In this document: piece after piece, positions 1 to 5,731 of the stretch | How positions within the stretch are numbered: the first letter of the stretch is position 1 | Layout of the letters: each line of letters begins with the position of its first letter | DNA from: Desulfobacterales bacterium | GTDB lineage: Bacteria > Desulfobacterota > Desulfobacteria > Desulfobacterales > UBA11574 | Reading direction: 5' to 3' | DNA: 6,018 bases | NCBI GenBank assembly: GCA_030601485.1 | Contig: JAUVTO010000123.1 | Location: 1-6,018, forward strand | Position numbers and translations under genes: made by a program | Notes under the pieces: model-generated | What the model was told of the DNA's origin: nothing | The model's input: the letters and a program-made list of their open reading frames with translations, nothing else | Databases searched by the model: none

Positions 1-219
1 GTCGGAATGATGCTCCTCAGGATAAAAAAGCCTGATCTAAAGCGTAGTTATAAAACTTTCGGATATCCTGTAACCCCGCTTTTGTTTATCTCAGGCAATT
101 TATGGATTATCTATTTTTGCATAAAAAGCAGGCCGATTACCTTGTTGTTCGGATTAGGAACAATAGGATTAGGTGTTTTGTTTTACACGTATTTTAGAAG
201 AAAAAACGTAACACTTTAG
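1..219 (+). CDS. APC-superfamily amino-acid permease, C-terminal fragment
   Basis: This frame is open from the left edge of the window to a TAG stop at 217-219, so only the last 72 codons of a longer gene are present. The visible part reads LRIKKPDLKRSYKTFGYPVTPLLF, followed by two hydrophobic stretches and a basic tail (YFRRKNVTL). The order 'RxKxPDLxRxYxxxGYPVTPLLF' then two membrane helices is the usual C-terminal end of APC-family amino-acid or polyamine antiporters and permeases of the inner membrane, so the fragment would hold about the last two transmembrane segments. The substrate cannot be told from the tail. It lies 271 bp upstream of the next gene and shows no link to the tetrapyrrole/TonB cassettes. 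The family call is fairly safe; the subfamily is not. Confidence 0.8.
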   Translation, partial: VGMMLLRIKKPDLKRSYKTFGYPVTPLLFISGNLWIIYFCIKSRPITLLFGLGTIGLGVLFYTYFRRKNVTL

Positions 220-490
220 CCCTTTGAAAAAATCTGACAGGATAACAGGATAAACAAGATTTTGTTTCAAGTGAACAATCAAGCTTAGGAACTCGTGAAT
301 GCAAAGTAAGGGATTTTGATGAGGATTTACAAGATGAGTTTTGATATTTTAATCCTGAACATCCTGTTAATCCTGTCGAAAAAGTCTCTTTGAACGACCC
401 GAATTGTTACGAAAAAACAGGATCGCTGGAAAGGATGATTCAGCATAAAAGCCGGCAGGTTCTGATCCGGAAAGGGAAAAGGAATTTATA
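220..490. other. Non-coding gap with a repeat cluster and a ribosome-binding site at its end
   Basis: No credible gene is seen here. The first 160 bp hold the inverted-repeat cluster described separately (236-377). The remaining stretch, 378-490, leads into the methylase pseudogene and ends with a purine-rich Shine-Dalgarno (AGGA at 479-482, 8 nt before the ATG at 491). I looked for a cobalamin riboswitch because of the downstream genes and found no convincing one. Confidence 0.6.
236..377. repeat. Degenerate inverted-repeat cluster (ACAGGAT-type units)
   Basis: Three related arms are visible. Arm 1 (236-264) begins GACAGGATAACAGGAT. Arm 2 (321-336) is GAGGATTTACAAGATG. Arm 3 (360-377) is CATCCTGTTAATCCTGTC, which lies on the opposite strand relative to the others. 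Arms 2 and 3 can fold into a stem of about 16 bp with two mismatches over a 23-nt loop, and arms 1 and 3 are also imperfect reverse complements (GACAGGATAACAGGAT against GACAGGATTAACAGGAT). The built-in period of about 9 bases (ACAGGATTA) is typical of intergenic palindromic repeats found in many copies in environmental bacterial genomes. It could be a non-autonomous mobile repeat or a transcription-attenuating hairpin between the permease and the next gene. There is no U-tract, so a simple terminator is less likely. Confidence 0.7.
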
Positions 491-1369
491 ATGATAGAAA
501 CTTGTAGAAGACGAATAGAAACATGGTCAAAGACCATGGTATTTACGACTTTTTTTGCACTGATTTTTTTTCAGATGTGCGGCGTAAGTCATGCCTTAAA
601 TGAAAAAGGGAAACCCGCACTCTACTTAGTGAGCATCGGGGTCGGCGATGCCGATCTGATTACCGTGCGGGCCATCAACACGATAAAAAATCAGATGTAA
701 TCGTATGCCGCAAAAAGACAAAGGAGAGATTTGCAGAATACCTTAAAGGAAAAGAATTTTTGGACATCTCTTTAAGCGGCTGGCGGACTTATGGAAGAGA
801 TTGTTCCAGGATAAAGAATAAAGAGAAAAGGATAACTTGTGAACAAAACAGGCAAAAACGGGTAAAACTGATTTCCGGGATCCGTTCCGCGATTGCTGCA
901 GGAAAAACTGTTGCAGTATTAGGAAGCGGCGACCTTCTTATCTATGGAGGGCCGTATCGCTGGTATTTGCAGGAGTTCGCAGATGTAAATCCGCGGGTTA
1001 TTCCGGGGGTGAGCTGTTTTAATGCGGCAAATGCCGCCCTGCGCAATGACGTTGCTTCCGGAAAAGAAACCCGTGCAGTAGTTCTTACAACCGTTCGTGA
1101 AATAGAAAAATTATCAAAACACCATCCCACTATGGTTATTTTTACCATGCATACGAAATTCAAGGATCTGGTGGAAAAGCTACAAAACTTTTATTCCCTC
1201 CAAACCCCTATAGCAGTTGTTGTTTTATGCAGGGTACAAGGAAAAGGAAAGAGTGATCAAAGGAAGATTAAATACAATCCTGGAGTTGGTCGGAGATGAA
1301 AAATTTCCTTTTGAACACCTCGTTTATGTAGGAGATTTTTTGACTCAAAGGATGAAGAAAAATCGTTAA
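491..1369 (+). pseudogene. Exported single-domain tetrapyrrole methylase homologue, two frameshifts (copy A)
   Basis: The ATG at 491 follows AGGA at 479-482 and opens a signal peptide: basic CRRR, a hydrophobic run of about 18 residues, then GVSHA with likely cleavage after residue 35. The mature part starts LYLVSIGVGDADLITVRA, the first motif of the tetrapyrrole (corrin/porphyrin) methylase family. The reading frame is lost at the A-run at 685-690, where one A appears to be missing and a TAA follows at 698. It resumes in another frame at 691 (SDVIVCRKK) and continues through GSGDLLIYG and VIPGVSCFNAANAA. A second break, one extra T in the run at 1223-1226, throws it off again; after it the text YAGYKEKERVIKGRL to YVGDFLTQRMKKNR is recovered, ending at TAA 1367-1369. 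Repaired, it would be 292 residues and matches the second domain of the 3771-5450 protein along its whole length. It may be a decaying gene, or the breaks may be homopolymer sequencing errors. It lies 42 nt upstream of the TonB receptor and is probably co-transcribed with it. Confidence 0.85.
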
Positions 1370-1411
1370 TAAGATGATAGAGAATTTGAGAAACAGAAAA
1401 GGAGGTTTGTA

Positions 1412-3484
1412 ATGAAGAAGTTTAGAATGATTACTATCTTGCTGGGAATGCTGGTATTTGGCATTCCCCAACTATGTATGGGTGTGGAAGAGATTGAGAA
1501 GGAGGCTGGAAAAGAGGAAGAGAAGGTCTTAAAGGTAGGGGAGATACAGGTTACCGCTCCGAGAGAGAAAGAAGGTATCGTAGTTGCCCCTTCGTTCACT
1601 ACGATATACGTCGAAGAGTACAAAATGGCTGGCACTCCGCAAACTATCCTCGATATTTTGAAAGACCGGGCGATAATAGATTATCGCGGGAGCAGCGATT
1701 TAGTTCAAACAAACGACGATATCTATATGCGAGGTTTTGATAGTCGCAACTTTGTTACTGCCATGGATGGTTTATCCGTTGAAAAAGTCGGCGGATATAA
1801 GGGGGGACATTTTACAGATTTCTCCACTATCCCATTCGCACAGATAGAGAGTATCGAGATAATTCCCGGTCCTCATTCTGCCCTTTACTCCGGCAGAAGT
1901 ATTGGGGGTGTCCTCAACGTAAAGACAAAAACACCCAAAAGATATGAAACATTGAAGCCGGATTTTAAGGTGATGACAAGTTACCGGTCCTATAACACCC
2001 AAGCTCACCGAGTTAATATGGATGGCGGGGTAGACTCATTTATCTATGGTTTTTCATATGAAAAGTATCATACCGATGGTTACCTCAGGAACAACGAAGC
2101 TGATACTGAAACCATATCCGGCCGGTTTGGTTATATTCTCCCTTCTGATGGATACATCAGTTTGAGTGCATCTTATCAGGAGGCAGAACGTGAAAGCCCG
2201 GTGAATAACGATCCTGAAGGACGTTACAAAGACTATTATGACAGTAGTTATCCGGATACCGTATCCGGCGGTAGTCCCCTGGATTCGCAGCGGCGCGAAA
2301 AAAGACCGTATTCTTATCGATTAAATGTTAAACAGCCTACATCTGTCGGCGAATGGACGTTAGGAGCATATTATAGTCATAGTGATCAGAAATATTATTT
2401 TAAGCAAGGGGAGAGAGAGCGTTATATGACGGAATGGAATTCATACGGCACTAATATTCAGAATGAGATACAGCTTTTTGACGATCATCTCGTAACGGTG
2501 GGTTTTGATTATCAGCAACTTCGTATGCGATGGCAAAAAATTGACGAAAGTTATGCAGGGTTCATTCAAGATAGATGGACTATCATACCAAGACTTACCC
2601 TGACCGGCGGTCTCAGATATGAGGACATTAGTATCTGGTGGAGTGATCCGGACGATGGACCGCACATAAAGACGGATTACAATCAAGTGCTCCCAAAATC
2701 TTTTCTCACATATGAACTTGACGATTTGTCCGATGTATTAAGAGATACTTCCGTATCCGCAGGTGTCAGCAGGATATGGACTCCAAAGTCCTATTGCCAG
2801 GTCTGAAGTTGGGGATCAGGGATCGAGATCGATCCCCTGCATGGCACCGGATATGATTTAGTGCTTACAAGAAGAATCTGGAAAGACATCAATTTGAAGG
2901 TCAATTTTTCCTATTATGAAATGAACGATTACGTCGTTTCTACCAGTGATAGAGACTACATTAAAGAAAGTCCCTGGAGTCGCAGGAGGCTCAATCTTGA
3001 ACAGGTTATCAAAGAAGGAGTTGAGGTGGAAATCAATGGGCATATTTTCGATCCGCTTTCGTTCTATGTCAGTTATTCTTACACTGATTGGCGGTACCAC
3101 GGTCCGCACACGGCACCTTACGGGGATGCGGTTGAACGACTGGACGATCGGGCCAAGAATCGAGTCAATGCAGGACTTCGGTACAAAGTTTTCGAAAATA
3201 CACTGCTTCTTTTAGATTATAAGTATCAAGAAAAACAGATTCGGTTAGTATGCGAGGAAGAGCCCGAAGGCTCAGACATCTGGAACTGTTACGACAATCC
3301 GATGGCGGCCTATCACGTATTCGATTTTGCTATAGAACAAACACTTTTTAAAAAGCGGGGTTTTATCAAAGATGCGGTTTTGAAATTCTATGTGAATAAT
3401 CTCTTTGATGAAGATTATGAGAACAGCCGTGGATACCCGATGACAGATAGAACTTACGGCACCGCGTTAAGTTTCAGTTTTTAA
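1412..3484 (+). CDS. TonB-dependent receptor interrupted by an in-frame TGA (copy A)
   Basis: A perfect AGGAGG at 1400-1405 lies 6 nt before the ATG. The product would be an outer-membrane beta-barrel importing a scarce ligand with TonB energy. Seen in order: signal peptide (residues 1-24), an acidic linker, a TonB-box-like GEIQVTAP (43-50), a plug domain (about 59-176) with IYMRGF and IESIEIIPGPHSALYSG, then a barrel ending in ...YGTALSFSF with the terminal Phe. The length of 690 codons is normal for cobalamin/siderophore receptors (E. coli BtuB is about 614). Codon 465 (2804-2806) is TGA, but the same frame continues without any other break for 225 more codons of clear barrel sequence (IEIDPLHGTGYDLVLTRR onward). 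The two open segments, 1412-2806 and 2807-3484, are therefore one gene; the downstream GTG at 2861 has no ribosome-binding site. The TGA may be a nonsense mutation, an error, or a recoded selenocysteine (see findings). Its partner upstream is a tetrapyrrole-methylase-like exported protein, so a tetrapyrrole such as a corrinoid is the inferred ligand. Confidence 0.85.
2811..2837 (+). other. Hairpin directly downstream of the in-frame TGA
   Basis: Two alternative perfect stems can form here. GGGGATC (2811-2817) can pair with GATCCCC (2831-2837) over a 13-nt loop. GGGATC (2819-2824) can pair with GATCCC (2831-2836) over the 6-nt loop GAGATC. The structure starts 5 nt after the TGA at 2804-2806. 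In the second form the apical loop starts with G and lies 18 nt beyond the TGA, which fits the general description of bacterial SECIS elements as I recall it. The site is within coding sequence, so the pairing could also be chance (two or three GATC-containing repeats in a short span). Confidence 0.45.
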
Positions 3485-3534
3485 GAATTTTCGCAATTGT
3501 TCACGGGGGCTTGATGCCTTAATTTTACTGCAGC

Positions 3535-3689
3535 GACACAGAGGGCATAGGGAGTAAGATCCTTTCCCTGGCCGGGAGACTACGGCCAGGGAAGGGGGGC
3601 CGCCTTGCGGGCGTATGACCAGGAAACAGTGGTATTTTTTGCCTGCTTGCCGTCTCCCGATATGGCCAAAAGGTGTTTAGCTCTGTGTC
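3535..3689. repeat. Probable dispersed palindromic intergenic repeat (CACAGAG-bounded)
   Basis: The segment is bounded by a perfect 9-bp inverted repeat, GACACAGAG (3535-3543) and CTCTGTGTC (3681-3689). Inside it GGGAGAC (3574-3580) is reverse-complementary to GTCTCCC (3652-3658), and a strong local hairpin lies at 3565-3592. The right end runs into CTCTGTGGTGAA, and 'CTCTGTGTCTCTGTGGTGAA'-like text is a recurrent intergenic repeat end in many environmental Gram-negative genomes (from general knowledge, not checked). Translated on the minus strand it gives the spurious-protein signature HHRDTE, a familiar sign of this repeat being miscalled as a gene. Confidence 0.6.
3565..3592. terminator. 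GC-rich hairpin downstream of the receptor gene, possible terminator
   Basis: TCCCTGGCCG (3565-3574) and CGGCCAGGGA (3583-3592) form a perfect 10-bp stem with an 8-nt loop, 81 bp past the receptor stop codon. No T-run follows on either strand, so it is not a textbook intrinsic terminator. It may simply be the core of the surrounding repeat, though it could still slow or stop transcription between the two cassettes. Confidence 0.35.
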
Positions 3690-3757
3690 TCTGTGGTGAA
3701 TTATTTTTGCGTATTTCAAGATATTTCTGTAAACGTTTAAGAATTTCCTTAAAAAAA

Positions 3758-3762
3758 AGGAG
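3758..3762 (+). promoter_or_regulatory. Shine-Dalgarno site fixing the start of the two-domain methylase lipoprotein
   Basis: AGGAG lies 8 nt before the ATG at 3771. The next in-frame ATG (3786, residue 6) has no such site, so 3771 is the better start even though both would keep the signal peptide. Confidence 0.65.
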
Positions 3763-3770
3763 AAGACAGC

Positions 3771-5450
3771 ATGCAAAACATTAGAATGAAGAAAAACATC
3801 CGGATCGGGAGCTTGCTATTGGTTCTCTTTTGGGTCCTTGCGGCCGGATGCCAGGCCCACACCCCGCTGGCTGAGAGCGGCAAGGAGACCCCACAAGGCA
3901 GCTTCAAGGTGGTGGGCATGGGCCCGGGGGACGCGGATTTGATGACTGTAAGGGCGCTGGGAGCGATTCGCAATGCGGACCTGGTTTTCTGCAAACCCCG
4001 AATTGAGGAAAAGCTAAGGATCAACGTGGATTTTACGGGTAAGCAGGTGCTGAACGGGTATGGAGGTCTGTTCCGGTTTTACGGTAAGGATTGCGCCAAG
4101 ATCAAGCTAAGCAAAGATGAAAAGGGCCGACGGTCGATGAGCTGCGAGGATTACCATCGCAAGCAGGCCGAGTTTGCACGTCTGGTGCGTAATGCCGTAT
4201 CGGCGGGTCGAAACGTGGTACTGCTGAGCAGTGGAGATCCGACCATTTATGGTCCGGATATGTGGAGCCTCAAGGAACTCCGTGAACTCGACCCGGTGGT
4301 GGTGCCTGGGCTGAGCTGTTTCAATGCCGCCAACGCAGCGTTGCAGGTCAGTCTGGGCGAAGTAATTATCACCGCCCCTTTTAAACGAAAGAACAAAAAG
4401 GACACTATTGAGAGTCTATCCGGTCATGATCGGGCCACCATGGTCATTTTCATGCCCCGGAATATGCAGGATCTGTTTGCGAGACTCTCACGGGTCTATC
4501 CGGCCGATACTCCCGCAGCCGTTGTCAGCTATGCCGGCCATGCCGGCAGGCAGAATGTGGTGACCGGCACGGTCGGTGACATGGCTGGCGCACTGCCTGA
4601 AAATATGCGGACATCTTTGGTCTATGTGGGAAAGTCCCTGGCACGGGCCCGGTACAAGCCGGCGGGAGAAAAGGCGCCGTCCGATAAAGGCAAGTTCTAC
4701 CTGGTCGGCATTGGGCCCGGTGATCCTGATCTGGCTACCCTACGGGCGTTGAAGGTCATTGAAAAGGCGGATGTGATCTTTGCCGGAAAGAGAATCAGCG
4801 ACAGATTCGGGGCCTATCTTAAGGGGAAAAACGTGATTGCCGGCTATCGCCGGCTTTTTCCCTTTTATGGTAAGGATTGCTCAAAGCTTACCCGGGCTGA
4901 TAAGGCAAAAGGGCGGATGAGCTGTGAGGAGTACCATCGCAAGCAGGCGGAGTTCGCCGCCATGGTCAGAGCGGCCGTTTCCGAAGGAAAGACGGTGGCC
5001 ATGCTCGACAGGGGTGATCCCCTCATTTACGGCCCCTGCTCCTGGGTATTGACGGAATTGCGCGATCTGGATACCGAGGTAGTGCCTGGGCTGAGCTGTT
5101 TCAATGCCGCCAATGCGGCTTTGGGTGCCGGAGTCACCGAGGGCAAAAGCTCCCATTCGATTATTCTGGCCTCCGGCTGGTCTGTGGAAGAGATGGCTGA
5201 GCACCGGAGCACCATGGTTCTTTTTACCATGCGGACGCAATTGAAAAAGTTCATCGACAATCTATCGAAACATTATCCTCCCGATACCCCTGTGGGCATC
5301 GTCTTCAGCGCCGGATATGCTGAAAAGGAAAAAGTGGTGCGTGCAACATTAGGTTCCATTCTCGACAAGGTGGGAGAAAACAGGCTGCCCTTTGAATATC
5401 TGCTCTATGTGGGGGACTTTTTGGAGCAAAAAATGAAGAGAGATCGTTAA
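3771..5450 (+). CDS. Putative lipoprotein with two tandem tetrapyrrole-methylase domains (copy B)
   Basis: This 559-residue protein opens with basic MKKNIRIG, a hydrophobic core and LAAGC, a lipobox-like site with Cys27 as the probable lipidated residue and Gln at +2, which favours the outer membrane. Two homologous domains follow, about residues 44-290 and 307-553, joined by a short Lys/Pro-rich linker. Each shows the tetrapyrrole (corrin/porphyrin) methylase landmarks: VGxGPGDxDLxTxRA (48-62; 312-326), GDPxIYGP (155-162; 415-422) and VVPGLSCFNAANAAL (177-191; 437-451). Known family members are cytoplasmic SAM-dependent enzymes of about 230-280 residues, so export, lipidation and tandem duplication are all unusual. 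Each domain has an insert with two cysteines (108/125; 370/385) before YHRKQAEFA. The SAM-site motifs look intact, yet SAM is not expected outside the cytoplasm, so a binding or carrier role for a tetrapyrrole is inferred. Its codons are richer in G/C at third positions than those of the neighbours. A receptor remnant starts 37 nt downstream. Confidence 0.85.
   Translation: MQNIRMKKNIRIGSLLLVLFWVLAAGCQAHTPLAESGKETPQGSFKVVGMGPGDADLMTVRALGAIRNADLVFCKPRIEEKLRINVDFTGKQVLNGYGGLFRFYGKDCAKIKLSKDEKGRRSMSCEDYHRKQAEFARLVRNAVSAGRNVVLLSSGDPTIYGPDMWSLKELRELDPVVVPGLSCFNAANAALQVSLGEVIITAPFKRKNKKDTIESLSGHDRATMVIFMPRNMQDLFARLSRVYPADTPAAVVSYAGHAGRQNVVTGTVGDMAGALPENMRTSLVYVGKSLARARYKPAGEKAPSDKGKFYLVGIGPGDPDLATLRALKVIEKADVIFAGKRISDRFGAYLKGKNVIAGYRRLFPFYGKDCSKLTRADKAKGRMSCEEYHRKQAEFAAMVRAAVSEGKTVAMLDRGDPLIYGPCSWVLTELRDLDTEVVPGLSCFNAANAALGAGVTEGKSSHSIILASGWSVEEMAEHRSTMVLFTMRTQLKKFIDNLSKHYPPDTPVGIVFSAGYAEKEKVVRATLGSILDKVGENRLPFEYLLYVGDFLEQKMKRDR
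3900..5429 (+). repeat. Internal tandem domain duplication within the methylase lipoprotein
   Basis: The two halves (about 3900-4640 and 4689-5429) align domain to domain with a 780-786 bp offset. Conservation is uneven at the DNA level. A 32-bp block at 4302-4333 is identical to 5082-5113, and the 17-bp stretch TACCATCGCAAGCAGGC appears in both halves near 4153 and 4933. Other parts, such as the region after LSCFNAANAA, differ strongly. Confidence 0.8.
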
Positions 5451-5487
5451 CGAGATAATCGAAGATTTGATCAAGAGGGGGCTTACG

Positions 5488-5729
5488 ATGAAGAAGTTTA
5501 GGCAGTCATATAAAACCAGCAATGGTGAAAGTAGGCGATCCTTACTATTCAGATTGCCTAAGTAAACCTCTGTTTTGGGCTGTTTACCTTCAGGATGAGA
5601 TAAATATTTTCGATCCGTTAACCTTGACGCTGGGAGTGCGATATGATAAGGCAAAATATGATCATGAAGACCGGCTTAAACCCAATACCCGTGAATGAAT
5701 CATATTCAGACAATGTAACTATTTTTTAG
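5488..5729 (+). pseudogene. Remnant of a second TonB-dependent receptor (copy B)
   Basis: ATG at 5488 begins MKKFRQ, matching the MKKFRM start of the receptor at 1412 and placed 37 nt after the methylase stop, as in copy A (42 nt). That frame ends after 25 codons (TAA 5563-5565). A second frame, readable from about 5510 to TGA 5696-5698, gives YLQDEINIFDPLTLTLGVRY (5585-5644), then DKAKYDHEDRLKPN. This is typical beta-barrel sequence and resembles GFIQDRWTIIPRLTLTGGLR of the intact receptor. A third frame gives NESYSDNVT (5694-5720), where the barrel of such receptors usually continues. The signal peptide's hydrophobic core, the plug, most of the barrel before this point and everything after it are missing. 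This indicates a large internal deletion, frameshifts and loss of the 3' end. It is not expected to make a working receptor. Confidence 0.8.
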
Positions 5730-5731
5730 AT

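Larger units (their letters stand above)
3485..3770. other. Non-coding gap between the cassettes
   Basis: No gene is supported. The gap is occupied mainly by a palindromic repeat (3535-3689), with AT-rich DNA from about 3700 to 3757 that is a plausible place for the promoter of the next gene, although I cannot point to clear -35/-10 boxes. It ends in the ribosome-binding site of the 3771 gene. Confidence 0.6.

Noticed and set aside
451..470. B12-box-like text on the minus strand (CAGAACCTGCC within the reverse complement), suggesting a cobalamin riboswitch
   Set aside because: It points away from the cassette, lacks the rest of the box and the other conserved riboswitch elements, and no minus-strand gene lies downstream of it.
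497..550. Twin-arginine (Tat) signal suggested by the RRR near the start of the copy A methylase
   Set aside because: The residues around it do not fit the Tat consensus, and the copy B homologue has an ordinary Sec-type signal without paired arginines.
1366..1635. Minus-strand open frames overlapping the receptor start
   Set aside because: They are opposite a well-supported signal peptide and plug-domain sequence and show no recognisable features.
2804..2806. Alternative genetic code with TGA read as Trp or Gly
   Set aside because: TGA is not seen elsewhere inside an intact gene; the 559-codon methylase gene has no in-frame TGA, and reading through the TGA at 5696 would fuse a receptor scrap to an unrelated ParB-like protein.
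2861..3484. Independent gene starting at GTG 2861
   Set aside because: The sequence is the C-terminal half of the receptor barrel in the same frame as the upstream part, with open coding text also between 2807 and 2861 and no ribosome-binding site.
3525..3776. Minus-strand open frame of 83 codons in the intercassette gap
   Set aside because: It is low-complexity translation of the palindromic repeat (HHRDTE signature) with no domain and no ribosome-binding site.
4881..5240. Minus-strand open frame of 119 codons inside the methylase lipoprotein
   Set aside because: It lies wholly opposite a strongly supported coding gene and its translation resembles no protein family I know; it is a by-product of the GC-rich codon pattern.
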